Positions 12,429 to 22,461 of a DNA stretch of 33,562 nucleotides are shown one piece after another. A program made the position numbers and the translations under genes. The stretch spans positions 1-33,562 of the forward strand of contig JAUXUF010000251.1 in the NCBI GenBank assembly GCA_030684645.1, read 5' to 3'. Below the pieces are notes generated by a model. The model searched no databases. It saw nothing but the letters and a program-made list of their open reading frames with translations, and was not told the origin of the DNA. Every line of letters begins with the position of its first letter. Within the stretch, counting starts at the first letter, position 1. This stretch comes from Bacteroidota bacterium (GTDB taxonomy: Bacteria; Bacteroidota; Bacteroidia; Bacteroidales; Prolixibacteraceae).

Positions 12429-14237
12429 TCAATGTGTTAGCTTATAAAAACCGAAGATTAACCGTGCCTTAGAATCTCCTATTTCGTCAGCCACCTGCTG
12501 GTAGCCTTGTTTTTTAAGATTCTCGACGCTATTAAAACGCTTCAAAATCGCAGTTATGGTCTTCTCTCCTATTCCGGGAATAGTTTCAAGTTCTGATTTG
12601 ATAAATTCGCCCGATCGTTTGTTCCGGTGAAAAGTAATTCCAAACCGATGTGCTTCGTCGCGCAACTGCTGAATAATTTTTAGTGTCTCCGAATTTTTAT
12701 CCAGGTACAATGGAACTGAATCTCCCGGAAAATATATTTCCTCTAATTTTTTTGCTATACCAATGATTGAAATCTTTCCACGAAGGTTCAATTTTTCCAG
12801 AGCACCTAACGCAGCACTGAGCTGCCCCTTGCCTCCATCGATAACAATTAGCTGCGGCAGTGATTTTTCTTCGTCGAGTAATCGCTTATATCGTCGGTAA
12901 ACGACCTCTTCCATCGAAGCAAAATCATCTGGTCCTACAACTGTTTTTACATTAAAATGACGGTAGTCCTTTTTCGAAGGTCTAGTGTCTTTGAAAACCA
13001 CACAGGATGATACCGGATTTGTCCCCTGAAGATTACTATTATCAAAACATTCGATGTGAACCGGCTGAACTTTTAACTGAAGATCCTTCTGCATGGTTTC
13101 CAAAATACGGGCAGCATTCTTTTCTGTCTTCGAAACTAGCTGATGTTTTTGTTTCTCCAAACGATAATATTTTGCATTCCGTTCTGAAAGTTCAAGAAGC
13201 TTTTTTTTATCCCCTTGCTTCGGTATCTGAATTTTCACTCCTTCCAATTCCATATCCAATTTGAATGGAACCAGAATTTCCTTAGCATTGCTGAATATCT
13301 TAAGCCGTATTTCGACAATAGCAAACTCAAGAAGTTCAGTTGCGGATTCATCCAAAACCTTCTTTATTTCCAGGGTATAAGTTTGAATGATTGCACCGCG
13401 TATAATTTTCAGATAATTCACATAGGCAAAACCTTCATCCTGATCAATAGAAAAAACATCAACATCGCTAATTGAATTGCTAACAACGGTTGACTTCGAT
13501 TGAAATTTTTCAAGTAAATCAAGCTTCTCTTTAATTACGGCAGCTTCTTCATATTTTAAATCGAGAGACAACTCCCGCATCAAATCCTTTAAATATTTAA
13601 TCACGCCCGTGATGTTGCCCTTCAATATCTCCTTTATTTGATCGATATTTTTAGTATAAAGATCGTGCTCTAAAGCGCCAATACATGGTCCCAAACAATT
13701 TCCCATATGATATTCGAGACATACTTTGAATTTTTTCTGGCGAATATTCTCCTCCGACAAATTGAGTTTACAGTTTCGCAATTTGAAAAGTTTGCGAAAA
13801 AGATCGAGTAAAAAACGAACAGTTATGATTGAAGTATAAGGACCGAAGTACACCGAACCGTCACGAATAACAGTCCTGGTTTGAAAAACTCTTGGAAACC
13901 GCTCCTTTTTAATTACGATCCACGGATATGTTTTGTCGTCCTTCAGGCGGATATTATAACGCGGCTGATATTTCTTAATCAGGTTGTTTTCGAGAAGCAA
14001 TGCGTCCTGCTCCGTTTCTACAACCAGGTGTTTAATGTCTGCTATACTCCTAATAAGTAATGCAGTTTTTCTGTTCTGCTGATTTTTATTGAAATATGAG
14101 GCAACGCGCTTTTTAAGGTTTTTAGCCTTTCCTACATAGATGATTTTACCACTTACATCAAAATACTGATATATTCCAGGTTGGTCAGGAAGGACAGAAA
14201 CTAAAGACCGTAGATATTCAGCGTTTTTTAATACCAT
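12429..14237 (-). CDS. uvrC: Excinuclease ABC subunit C
   Basis: A 602-residue nucleotide-excision-repair endonuclease that makes both incisions around a lesion after UvrA/UvrB loading. It has an N-terminal GIY-YIG nuclease domain (PGIYQYFD…KIIYVGKAKNLKKRVASYF), a Cys-rich element (CLEYHMGNCLGPC), a UVR UvrB-binding helix (LKYEEAAVIKEKLDLLEK near 220), an RNase H-like domain (ECFDNSNLQGTNPVSSCVVF; VIDGGKGQLSAA) and C-terminal helix-hairpin-helix repeats (TIPGIGEKTITAILKRF). Full length. It is the last gene of the minus-strand cluster, 26 bp after apt, and ends at the shared terminator. Confidence 0.95.
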   Translation of the reverse strand: MVLKNAEYLRSLVSVLPDQPGIYQYFDVSGKIIYVGKAKNLKKRVASYFNKNQQNRKTALLIRSIADIKHLVVETEQDALLLENNLIKKYQPRYNIRLKDDKTYPWIVIKKERFPRVFQTRTVIRDGSVYFGPYTSIITVRFLLDLFRKLFKLRNCKLNLSEENIRQKKFKVCLEYHMGNCLGPCIGALEHDLYTKNIDQIKEILKGNITGVIKYLKDLMRELSLDLKYEEAAVIKEKLDLLEKFQSKSTVVSNSISDVDVFSIDQDEGFAYVNYLKIIRGAIIQTYTLEIKKVLDESATELLEFAIVEIRLKIFSNAKEILVPFKLDMELEGVKIQIPKQGDKKKLLELSERNAKYYRLEKQKHQLVSKTEKNAARILETMQKDLQLKVQPVHIECFDNSNLQGTNPVSSCVVFKDTRPSKKDYRHFNVKTVVGPDDFASMEEVVYRRYKRLLDEEKSLPQLIVIDGGKGQLSAALGALEKLNLRGKISIIGIAKKLEEIYFPGDSVPLYLDKNSETLKIIQQLRDEAHRFGITFHRNKRSGEFIKSELETIPGIGEKTITAILKRFNSVENLKKQGYQQVADEIGDSKARLIFGFYKLTH

Positions 14238-14263
14238 CAGGAGAAGACTATTTACACCTTATT

Positions 14264-14788
14264 TTAATACTGAATGACCGAATGAGCATCGTATTCAGCT
14301 AATTCCTTCTTTTTATCGGTTTGAATAAAGGTTAAATCCACAATAAAAGAGAAGTAAATTTTTTTTACATTCAACTGTTTTACCAGGTTAAGAGCTGCCA
14401 AAGCTGTGCCACCGGTTGCTAAAAGATCATCATGAATCAACACAATGTCATCTTCATTTAAGGCGTCAACGTGAATCTCAATAGAATCAACTCCATATTC
14501 CAATTCATACGATTCACTAAGAACTGCAGCGGGCAATTTTCCTTTTTTACGAATTGGCACAAACCCTGCATTAATACGATATGCGACTGCCCCTCCAACT
14601 ATAAAACCACGCGATTCGAGTGAAACAATTTTGGTAATTCCCTTATCTTTATAAAATTCAGAAATTTGATCTACTACGCTTTTAAAAGCATTTGGCTCTT
14701 TAAACAAGGTTGTAATATCTTTAAAACTTATACCATCGATTGGATAATTTTCGATGGTTCGCACATAATTTTTAAGCTCCATATTCAT
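14264..14788 (-). CDS. apt: Adenine phosphoribosyltransferase
   Basis: A 174-residue cytoplasmic salvage enzyme making AMP from adenine and PRPP. It has GISFKDITTL, the ESRGF(I)VGGAVA loop, the KKGKLP stretch and the PRPP-binding motif VLIHDDLLATGGTA. Length and order are normal. An alternative ATG two codons downstream (14782) is equally plausible. It lies between mnmG and uvrC with short gaps, and the parS-like palindrome occupies the upstream gap. Confidence 0.94.
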   Translation of the reverse strand: MNMELKNYVRTIENYPIDGISFKDITTLFKEPNAFKSVVDQISEFYKDKGITKIVSLESRGFIVGGAVAYRINAGFVPIRKKGKLPAAVLSESYELEYGVDSIEIHVDALNEDDIVLIHDDLLATGGTALAALNLVKQLNVKKIYFSFIVDLTFIQTDKKKELAEYDAHSVIQY

Positions 14789-14796
14789 AAATTTAT

Positions 14797-14812
14797 AGTT
14801 CCACGTGGAACA
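14797..14812. promoter_or_regulatory. parS-like ParB-binding palindrome
   Basis: GTTCCACGTGGAAC (14798-14811) is a perfect 14-bp palindrome with the CACGTG core of chromosomal parS. With flanks it matches TGTTCCACGTGGAACA at 15 of 16 positions. It lies in the 24-bp gap between mnmG and apt. parS sites near mnmG/gidA are common and often mark the origin-proximal region (family knowledge). No parA/parB gene is in the window. Confidence 0.7.
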
Positions 14813-16690
14813 TTATCTTCCTAACAAAACAAGTAATACGTTTATATCAGATGGACTGACTCCGGAAATCCGACTTGCCTGACCAATGGTATCAGGTTTA
14901 ATTTGCGAAAGTTTCTGCCTGGCTTCAGTACTAATCGTTAAAATATTTCCGTAATCAAACTTTCCTGAAATGGATATCTTTTCTAATCTGCGATACTTAT
15001 CAGCCACCAATTTTTCTCGCTCAATATAACCTGCATATTTAATGGCAATTTCAGCTGACTCCAGAATTTCAACAAAACGTTTGGCCGGTATCCCTGCCAA
15101 AAATGATTTAAACGGGATAATTTCTTCAGTCAAATCAAAGATAGAAATCTGTGGACGAAGAATAATATCTATTAATTTCACACCTTGTTTCAATGCCAAT
15201 GAACCTTTTCTCTCTAGAATATGATCGACAAATTGAGGTTTAATTGAGAAATTTGAAACAAATTCAATAATACTTTCAACTGCCTTCTTCTTCTCCAAAC
15301 ACAAATCAAACCTTTCCTTTTTGGCCAAACCCAATTCAAAAGCACGTGGTGTTAACCGAAAATCAGCATTATCCTGACGTAATAAAATCCGATATTCAGC
15401 TCGCGAAGTAAACATGCGGTAAGGTTCATCAACACCTTTTGTTACCAAATCATCTACCAAAACTCCAATATAGGCTTCATCCCTATTCAAGATAAACGGA
15501 TCAAGATTATGAGCTTTCTGGTGCGCATTAATACCGGCAATTATACCTTGTGCAGCTGCCTCTTCGTAACCGGTTGTTCCGTTTATCTGGCCAGCAAAAA
15601 ACAGGTTCTCAACTAACTTGGTTTCCAGTGTATGGTGAAGTTGTGTAGGATCGAAGTAATCGTATTCAATGGCATAGCCCGGTCTGAAAATCTTTACATT
15701 TTCCAGTCCTGGAACCATCTTCAATGCTTTTAACTGAACATCCCATGGCAAAGAAGAAGAAAATCCATTCAAATAATATTCAATGGTATCTTCACCTTCA
15801 GGTTCTAAAAATAACTGATGAGATTTCTTCTCAGAAAAAGTAACTATTTTGGATTCGATACTTGGACAATATCGGGGACCGGCACCAATGATGGTTCCAT
15901 TATACATGGGCGAATCTGCAAATCCTTCTTCCAGAATGGAGTGAACAGTCTCATTGGTAGATGTAATCCAGCAACTTTTTTGTTTTAAATTAGATTTAAT
16001 ATCAGGCAAAAAAGAAAACTTTCCGATGTTTTCATCACCTGATTGTTCCTCCAACTTTGAAAAATCAATGGACCTTCCATCAATACGAACAGGAGTTCCT
16101 GTTTTTAACCTTCCGGTTTTAAAACCAATATCAGTTAACTGATCTGAAATATGGTACGAAGCGCTCTCACCTATACGCCCACCTTCCATTTGAGCTTTGC
16201 CGATATGCATCAAACCATTCAGAAAGGTTCCATTAGTTAGCACAACTGATTTGGAAAAGAAATCCACTCCTATTTTAGTACGAACTCCATTGACCACATT
16301 ATCCTTGATGTGAATCGAAATAACCGAATCCTGCCAAAGATCCAGATTCGGAGTATTTTCCAGAACGTGCCGCCAAAGCTCCGTAAAACGAACGCGATCG
16401 TTTTGTGCTCGCGGGCTCCACATGGCCGGACCTTTGGATTGATTTAGCATCCGAAACTGAATACTCGACTGATCGCTGACAATGCCGGAATATCCTCCGA
16501 GAGCATCAATTTCGCGAACTATTTGTCCTTTTGCAATTCCTCCCATCGCCGGATTACACGACATCTGAGCATATTTAGTCATATCCATTGTAATCAGCAA
16601 TGTTTTTGAACCCAAATTTGCTGCAGCCACAGCTGCTTCACACCCGGCGTGTCCTCCCCCAACCACAATAACATCGTAAAACGGTAACAT
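14813..16690 (-). CDS. mnmG: tRNA uridine-34 carboxymethylaminomethyl enzyme MnmG (GidA)
   Basis: A 625-residue FAD enzyme that works with MnmE to install the cmnm5 group on U34 of tRNAs reading two-fold codons. The FAD motif [12 protein letters not shown] is at the N terminus, followed by the family signature [22 protein letters not shown], then [13 protein letters not shown] and a second dinucleotide region ([23 protein letters not shown]). The C-terminal helical domain that docks MnmE and tRNA is complete ([16 protein letters not shown]). It starts 20 bp after ybeY ends. mnmE is not present here. Confidence 0.96.
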   Translation of the reverse strand: MLPFYDVIVVGGGHAGCEAAVAAANLGSKTLLITMDMTKYAQMSCNPAMGGIAKGQIVREIDALGGYSGIVSDQSSIQFRMLNQSKGPAMWSPRAQNDRVRFTELWRHVLENTPNLDLWQDSVISIHIKDNVVNGVRTKIGVDFFSKSVVLTNGTFLNGLMHIGKAQMEGGRIGESASYHISDQLTDIGFKTGRLKTGTPVRIDGRSIDFSKLEEQSGDENIGKFSFLPDIKSNLKQKSCWITSTNETVHSILEEGFADSPMYNGTIIGAGPRYCPSIESKIVTFSEKKSHQLFLEPEGEDTIEYYLNGFSSSLPWDVQLKALKMVPGLENVKIFRPGYAIEYDYFDPTQLHHTLETKLVENLFFAGQINGTTGYEEAAAQGIIAGINAHQKAHNLDPFILNRDEAYIGVLVDDLVTKGVDEPYRMFTSRAEYRILLRQDNADFRLTPRAFELGLAKKERFDLCLEKKKAVESIIEFVSNFSIKPQFVDHILERKGSLALKQGVKLIDIILRPQISIFDLTEEIIPFKSFLAGIPAKRFVEILESAEIAIKYAGYIEREKLVADKYRRLEKISISGKFDYGNILTISTEARQKLSQIKPDTIGQASRISGVSPSDINVLLVLLGR

Positions 16691-16710
16691 CTATCTGTAT
16701 TTATATATAA

Positions 16711-17133
16711 TCAACTATCTGCTAATACTTTAAGGTAATAATCTTCCTTTTCAGTCATTAATTTTTTATCATTCTTCTTTTTATCCTTGTAACCCAATAA
16801 ATGCAATATCCCATGGATCAAAATCCGGTTCAATTCATTTGCAAACGGTGTTGAAAATTCATTTGCATTATCTTTAACCCGATCAATACTAATAAAAATA
16901 TCACCATTGATATTTTTATCTTCAACATAATCGAAAGTAATGATGTCGGTATAATAATCGTGATCCAGATACTTTTTATTCATGTCTAATAAATAGTCAT
17001 CAGAACAAAAAACAAATGAAATATCTCCAGCAATTTTACCTTCAGAAAATATCACCGTTTTAATCCAATTCGAAGAGATTCTTTTCTCTAATTTAGGAAA
17101 AGGAATATCTTCATTAAAATATTGTATGCTCAT
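16711..17133 (-). CDS. ybeY: rRNA maturation endoribonuclease YbeY
   Basis: A 140-residue metalloprotein for 16S rRNA 3'-end maturation and ribosome quality control. The zinc motif reads HGILHLLGYKDKKK. The first two His ligands of the canonical H-x3-H-x5-H are present, but the third position is Asp (GYKDK instead of GYDH), which could still bind zinc. FDYVEDKNINGDIFIS upstream is the typical ITFDY…GDIFIS block. It lies between the DUF4175 gene and mnmG with gaps of 52 and 20 bp. Confidence 0.9.
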   Translation of the reverse strand: MSIQYFNEDIPFPKLEKRISSNWIKTVIFSEGKIAGDISFVFCSDDYLLDMNKKYLDHDYYTDIITFDYVEDKNINGDIFISIDRVKDNANEFSTPFANELNRILIHGILHLLGYKDKKKNDKKLMTEKEDYYLKVLADS

Positions 17134-17185
17134 TAGGGTAAAATATATAAAGGTTGCAAAGATAGTTCTAAGTCACGTTCCAAAA

Positions 17186-20100
17186 TTAGTTCTTTATCTG
17201 TTTGATAAAGCTGTTGTATTTTTGATCGTAAAAACTACGTAGTTTATAATTGCTTCGTTTTATGATTTCGCTCTCATTTTTGAGCTTATTTTTATACTCA
17301 AAATAGCCTTCCGGGTTTCCCTTTTGGATATCAATTGCAGTTTTCGATTCCCGTTTGTCTTCATAGTCTCTTTCAATTTCAGACTTTTCTGCATCAAGTA
17401 ATTTTGACAAAATCAAATTCTGTCGGTTAATTAATTCGCTATTTATATTTCGGTTAATCAAATCCTTTCTCGATTGTTCCAATAACTGGTCAACCGCTTT
17501 AAGTTGGTCCTTTGCTTTTGAACCTACCGTGCTACCATTCATCATATCCCGAATCAACTGTTGCATAATCTCTTGTTGGGCAATCGTTTGGCCAATACTT
17601 TTGCTCATTTTTCCCATGTCCCCCTTTTTCATCTGGTCAATCATCTGTTGTAATTGGTCCTTTATAGAACCCTGACTATCTTTCAGACTTTTCATTCCGG
17701 GTTTTGAACCTTTTCCGCCAGGTTTATCACAATCCCCATCGCCAGGTTGACCTTCCTTTTCTTGCTTTTTAATGTTTTCAAGCGCTTCACTTAAAAAGAG
17801 AGCTAAGTTATTGGCTGCAGTAATTCCATATTGCTGATACATCCGCGTACCTCCAATATTGCCTGATTCCAAATTATCAAAAGCTGAATTCGTACTGGTT
17901 TCAAAGGCAAGCATTTCCTTGTTAATTACTGAACTAATTTCCGGAGTACGTTTAGATAAAGAATACAACGAATCTTTTATAAAAACAACCTGACCCTGAA
18001 GATTCATCTGTTTGATTTTTAAATCATTGATCATTGGATTATTAAAGTCAACTGAAGTTAATTTTTTCAGGAGTTTTTCCTGATCAAAAGAAACAAAAAT
18101 CAAATTATCCAGAATTTGTTTTAAGTCTTCTATATTCGCTTTATTTTGCTTTTTCTTATTGTTTTTGAGCATTTGATCCATTTCAAAAACAAGTTGATCC
18201 AAACTTTTTCGATTGTTTTCAATTTCTGCAGAAGTTTTGCGTTTGTTCCCCTTTGCAGAATCTTCAATAATTTTAGAGTAGTTATCTTTTATGACTGAAA
18301 ACTCATTATCAAAATCAAATAAATTCATTGGCTTCTCCAGCGTCTTATTAAGTTCCAGCGCTCCATTATAATCGTTTTTGAGATTATTCAAAAGCGACTG
18401 ATTATCCCTTTCCTCGGTATTAATTTGAATCAAATCAGATCGCTTCTCTATTTTTTCCAAAAGAGTTTTTTCTGAATCAGATAATTTTTTAAGTTGCTGA
18501 ATTACACGATCGACTTTTTGTTCAACCTTCATCTTCTTCAACAACTGCATATTTTTATCCAATTGTTTGGAAAGATTACCTAGGCTTGATTCCATTTCTT
18601 TCGATAACTGATCAAACTTTTTTGAATCAAATTGTTTAGCTAATTCATTAAATTCTTCGAATAGCTTTTTTAATTCATCACTCATCACTTCGTTTAACAA
18701 TTTCTCAATCTGCTCCTGCTTTTTCAGTATTTCGCTTTTATCTTCTGAAAAAGAATTCTGAAAATTATTGGCATCCTTATTTTGCTGACTGATTTGTTTC
18801 AATATATTTTCAAGTTCATTCTTTTTACTCATGATATCCTTCACCGTCTGAAACTTTTCCCATTCAGAAAGGTCAGAATTTATTTGCTTCATTTTTAAAA
18901 TTTCAAACTCCTTCTGAATGTCTTCAGTTAGTTTGGCACTTTTCTGAAACAAATGATCCATTGAACTTTGATCTGAATTTTCTTTCTCAATAATTTCTTT
19001 ATAATCAGGAAAACTGAAGGTAAAGGTTTCGCTGATAGTACGTTTAAAATGATTGATATAATCGTTATCAGAAACTGAAAAATAGTATTTAAATGATTTT
19101 CCATAGTTTACAAATGAATCGAAATTCAGGGAATAATAAAAGTCTTGATTCAGGAAAAAAGGTGTGAACGGAAGATGAATAACACTGTCTTTTCCTTCTG
19201 TATTAATATTCAAATCAAGCTTACTGAAACCATAATCATCAACAATATTACCTTTAAAATGAAAAATTTTAAAATCAACGGAATCTCTTATCTGTGCAAC
19301 TCTTATTTCCGGAAATAAATCAGAAATGGTTTGAATTCTATACACCAAATTATTGGCATCATTCAATTTTGAATTTTGAATGGCTATTCGATATTCAACA
19401 TCGTTGTATATAGTTTTCAAAATTTCAAATGAATCTCCGGTCTTTTTTCCTACTATCCTGGTACTGTCATTCATCAGCATGACCAAACTGTCAGTATCAA
19501 CAGTTTTTAATATCCATTTTACTTTAGTACCTGAAACAATTTTTAAATCACCAATATTTTGAAGTGTCTCTGTACTCAGATTAGTATAGGAAGGAGGTTG
19601 AATTTCAACATTAAATGAAGAGATAAATGGCTTATTCAAAACTTTAATCCGATAGTTTTCTGAAACATATTTTTTATCAGTAAAAAAAATAGAGATAGAA
19701 CTGTTTATATTTTCAATGGTGTATTTAAAAAGTTCTTCTTCATTTTTCATCAAAAAATTATTTCCACTGATGTTAATATACATCATATCCGGTATTTCCT
19801 TTCCCTTACAACTCAATTTAAGTTCTATTGATTCACCCGTAATTATTTCTAAATCAGTATTTAAAAGTTCAAAAGTAAAAGGTGCAGGTTTATCAAATTT
19901 TTGATGAAAACGAACAAGTCTGACAGAACTTTCTGTAAAAAAATCTGGAGCCTCAATAAAAGCAGCAGAAAATATAAAAATGACCAATAATAAAATACCA
20001 AATATTAATTTAAGGTCTTTGAATCGAATTGCTTTCGAAAAGCTGAAGATTTTCAGTTCTTCAATTTTTTGATCAATACTTGCCTTTTTTAAATCGCTGG

Positions 20101-20470
20101 AATATATAGAATCATATTCATTGGCTAATTCCACAATATTGATCAGTTTATCCTTTATTTCGGGATAGTATTTTCGCAATAAGGAAGAAACATCATAATA
20201 AGTCAATCTCTTCCCTATGCCCAATAATTTGATTACAGGAATAATTAAAAAATAAACAAAGATGAATAGGATAAGTAATAAAGTACTGATTACGAGAACT
20301 AATTTAATTTTTGGATCGAAGTAATTGAAATATTCAAGACCAGCTATTAAACTGAAGTAAACAATCAAAAGAAGGACAAAGAGAATTAAGCCTCTTACCA
20401 ACTGATAAAGGTAGAACTTCCTTATATAGGCATTAAGCTTATCAATAAACTGTTTATAATTTTTATCCAT
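17186..20470 (-). CDS. Large DUF4175-type membrane protein with coiled coils
   Basis: A 1094-residue protein of the DUF4175 type, to judge from its architecture and its position beside ybeY/mnmG. Three hydrophobic segments near 24-46, 54-82 and 155-172 anchor it. A β-rich extracytoplasmic region follows (about 185-480: PPSYTNLSTETLQ…, VDDYGFSKLDL…). From about 500 onward it is a long Lys/Glu/Gln-rich helical, coiled-coil segment, including KEGQPGDGDCDKPGGKGSKPG as a flexible linker near 890. The function is unknown. The periplasmic β domains and rods suggest an envelope scaffold (inference). Local DNA is distinctly more AT-rich than the aromatic operon. It is the first gene of the probable operon with ybeY, mnmG, apt and uvrC. 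Confidence 0.8.
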   Translation of the reverse strand: MDKNYKQFIDKLNAYIRKFYLYQLVRGLILFVLLLIVYFSLIAGLEYFNYFDPKIKLVLVISTLLLILFIFVYFLIIPVIKLLGIGKRLTYYDVSSLLRKYYPEIKDKLINIVELANEYDSIYSSDLKKASIDQKIEELKIFSFSKAIRFKDLKLIFGILLLVIFIFSAAFIEAPDFFTESSVRLVRFHQKFDKPAPFTFELLNTDLEIITGESIELKLSCKGKEIPDMMYINISGNNFLMKNEEELFKYTIENINSSISIFFTDKKYVSENYRIKVLNKPFISSFNVEIQPPSYTNLSTETLQNIGDLKIVSGTKVKWILKTVDTDSLVMLMNDSTRIVGKKTGDSFEILKTIYNDVEYRIAIQNSKLNDANNLVYRIQTISDLFPEIRVAQIRDSVDFKIFHFKGNIVDDYGFSKLDLNINTEGKDSVIHLPFTPFFLNQDFYYSLNFDSFVNYGKSFKYYFSVSDNDYINHFKRTISETFTFSFPDYKEIIEKENSDQSSMDHLFQKSAKLTEDIQKEFEILKMKQINSDLSEWEKFQTVKDIMSKKNELENILKQISQQNKDANNFQNSFSEDKSEILKKQEQIEKLLNEVMSDELKKLFEEFNELAKQFDSKKFDQLSKEMESSLGNLSKQLDKNMQLLKKMKVEQKVDRVIQQLKKLSDSEKTLLEKIEKRSDLIQINTEERDNQSLLNNLKNDYNGALELNKTLEKPMNLFDFDNEFSVIKDNYSKIIEDSAKGNKRKTSAEIENNRKSLDQLVFEMDQMLKNNKKKQNKANIEDLKQILDNLIFVSFDQEKLLKKLTSVDFNNPMINDLKIKQMNLQGQVVFIKDSLYSLSKRTPEISSVINKEMLAFETSTNSAFDNLESGNIGGTRMYQQYGITAANNLALFLSEALENIKKQEKEGQPGDGDCDKPGGKGSKPGMKSLKDSQGSIKDQLQQMIDQMKKGDMGKMSKSIGQTIAQQEIMQQLIRDMMNGSTVGSKAKDQLKAVDQLLEQSRKDLINRNINSELINRQNLILSKLLDAEKSEIERDYEDKRESKTAIDIQKGNPEGYFEYKNKLKNESEIIKRSNYKLRSFYDQKYNSFIKQIKN

Positions 20471-20571
20471 CTTTATAATATATTCATTTTTAGATCCTTA
20501 AATTATCATCTTTTAAACATTAAATAAGTACTGATGTTTATAAGTTAATTTAAAAAGCCTTAAATATTTTA

Positions 20572-20579
20572 CAAAGATA
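20572..20579 (-). promoter_or_regulatory. Promoter -7 box (TATCTTTG) of the DUF4175–uvrC operon
   Basis: A perfect TAnnTTTG on the minus strand, 102 bp before the DUF4175 start. It is the best promoter candidate for the five-gene cluster. Confidence 0.45.
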
Positions 20580-20977
20580 TTGATTGCAATTCGTATTAGA
20601 TATTTTTTTGATTGGTGCAAGAAAAATTAATCAATTATATTCACCATATCTTTGAACAGAAATGAGTCATTCTAATATACTTTTTTATTAATATTTCGAG
20701 TAACTAACACTTGTTATAAGAAATTAAAGTAACTTTAATATCAAAGTTTTAGCTTGTTTAAAACTCGTTAACAAAATAATATAAAAGTTTGTTTTTTAGA
20801 AAAACAAGAAGAATAGGAAAAAGATATCCTATCTATTAACAGGACATATTCATATTCATTCTTTTTAATTTAGATTTAAATAAATAATAATAATAGTTTC
20901 TGAAAATAAATAGAACTTGAGGGTAACCTTTTATTGTTTTTAGGAATAAAGTATATTCGCTGTAAAGAATTTTGGGT
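20580..20977. other. AT-rich non-coding stretch with a palindrome, upstream of the receiver gene
   Basis: Almost 400 bp without a credible ORF. It contains a 17-bp palindrome ATTAAAGTAACTTTAAT (20723-20739), a 7-bp hairpin AGTTTTA/TAAAACT (20745-20765), a plus-strand -7 box TATCTTTG (20647-20654) with no ORF behind it, and TATATTCG at 20952-20959 near the receiver gene. I found no clear DnaA boxes. It could hold an operator or an unrecognised small RNA. Confidence 0.4.
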
Positions 20978-21367
20978 ATGGGAGATGGACTAAATATTTT
21001 ATTGGTAGAGGATAATCTTTTAAATCAACGTATTGTAACGTTTAGTTTAAAAAAATACAATCACGATGTTATTATTGCCAATAATGGTATTGAGGCAATA
21101 GATAAATTTCGTGAATATAAATTTGACGTGATTTTAATGGACATCATGATGCCAGTTATGGATGGTCTTGAGGCAACTGCAAAAATAAGAGAAATTGAAA
21201 ATTCTGATCATATTGCAAAAAGAACTCCCATTATTGCGCTCACGGCAAATACTATGGACAACGATCGTGATAAATGTATTTCATACGGTATGGATGATTT
21301 TATGGCTAAACCTTTTGACATAGAAAAGCTTAAATCCATATTTTCTGAACTAAAAATTCCAGTCTGA
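20978..21367 (+). CDS. Single-domain response regulator (receiver only)
   Basis: A 129-residue CheY-like protein made of one receiver domain and nothing else. The acidic pair E11-D12, phosphoacceptor D55 (ILMDIMMPVMDG), T89 (ALTAN) and K111 (AKPF) are all present, so it should be phosphorylatable. Its sequence style (NQRIV…, ATAKIRE, MDDFMAKPF) resembles receivers at the C terminus of hybrid histidine kinases, suggesting phosphorelay use (inference). No kinase or output partner is nearby. I use ATG at 20978; an in-frame TTG lies two codons upstream. Confidence 0.85.
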   Translation: MGDGLNILLVEDNLLNQRIVTFSLKKYNHDVIIANNGIEAIDKFREYKFDVILMDIMMPVMDGLEATAKIREIENSDHIAKRTPIIALTANTMDNDRDKCISYGMDDFMAKPFDIEKLKSIFSELKIPV

Positions 21368-21410
21368 TTTAATCCCTTCTGAATTTCAATACTTAAAAGT
21401 TTAATTTTTT

Positions 21411-21418
21411 TACTTTTG
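21411..21418 (+). promoter_or_regulatory. Promoter -7 box (TACTTTTG) of ruvB
   Basis: A perfect TAnnTTTG, 20 bp before the ruvB ATG, so ruvB probably has its own short-leader promoter. Confidence 0.5.
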
Positions 21419-21438
21419 GCTGGTATTAAAAGCTAAAA

Positions 21439-22461
21439 ATGAACGAACCCTTTGATTTTAGAGATGAATCATTTCCAGATGACGAAAAAGAGATCGACAA
21501 ACAATTACGTCCACTTGCGTTTGACGATTTCAGCGGTCAGAGTAAAATTGTAGAAAACCTGAAGATATTTGTCAAAGCCGCTAAAATGAGAGGCGAAGCT
21601 TTGGACCATGTTTTACTTCACGGTCCACCCGGATTAGGAAAAACCACCCTTTCAAACATTATTGCCAACGAACTGGGAGTTTCGCTGAAATTAACCTCAG
21701 GACCAGTTTTGGATAAACCAGGCGATTTGGCTGGTTTATTGACTAACCTGGAACCTAATGCTGTTTTGTTTATTGATGAGATTCACCGGCTCAGTCCGAT
21801 TGTTGAAGAATATTTGTATTCTGCAATGGAAGATTACAAAATAGACATCATGATTGACAAAGGGCCCAGTGCGCGGTCCATACAACTCGAATTAAATCCT
21901 TTTACATTAATTGGCGCAACTACCCGCTCGGGTTTATTAACAAGTCCCCTGCGGGCTCGTTTTGGTATTAAAGCGCATCTTGAATACTACGATGTTGACA
22001 TCCTTACCAAAATTGTAAGACGATCAGCTTTTATTCTGGATGTAAAGATTGACGATCAGGCTGCTGTTGAAATAGCCACAAGAAGCCGTGGTACACCACG
22101 AATAGTGAATGCGCTCTTGCGACGTGTACGTGATTTTGCCCAGGTAAAAGGAAATGGGCAAATTGACATGGAAATTACGTTGTATGCTTTAGATGCATTA
22201 AATATAGATAAATATGGTCTGGATGATATGGATAATAGAATTCTGACTACTATTATCGATAAATTTAAAGGAGGACCGGTTGGTGTTTCAACAATTGCCA
22301 CTGCAGTTGGTGAAGATTCCGGAACCATTGAAGAAGTTTATGAACCGTTTCTTATCAAGGAAGGTTTTATGAAAAGGACTCCACGCGGAAGGGAAGTTAC
22401 AGAATTAGCCTATAAACATCTGGGTAAAATTCATTATGGCGACGCTCCTACCCTTTTTTAA
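21439..22461 (+). CDS. ruvB: Holliday junction branch-migration helicase RuvB
   Basis: A 340-residue AAA+ motor that drives branch migration with RuvA. It has Walker [11 protein letters not shown] near 60, Walker [10 protein letters not shown] near 112, sensor 1 IGATTRSG, the arginine-finger region LRARFG, and the C-terminal winged helix ending [10 protein letters not shown]. Full length. Its last 14 bp overlap the 3' end of the convergent glutaminyl cyclase gene, so there is no room for a separate terminator. Confidence 0.96.
   Translation: MNEPFDFRDESFPDDEKEIDKQLRPLAFDDFSGQSKIVENLKIFVKAAKMRGEALDHVLLHGPPGLGKTTLSNIIANELGVSLKLTSGPVLDKPGDLAGLLTNLEPNAVLFIDEIHRLSPIVEEYLYSAMEDYKIDIMIDKGPSARSIQLELNPFTLIGATTRSGLLTSPLRARFGIKAHLEYYDVDILTKIVRRSAFILDVKIDDQAAVEIATRSRGTPRIVNALLRRVRDFAQVKGNGQIDMEITLYALDALNIDKYGLDDMDNRILTTIIDKFKGGPVGVSTIATAVGEDSGTIEEVYEPFLIKEGFMKRTPRGREVTELAYKHLGKIHYGDAPTLF

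Noticed and set aside
20471-20977. AT-rich gap as a replication origin
   Set aside because: I could find no cluster of TTATCCACA-like DnaA boxes; the nearby parS-like site alone is not enough.
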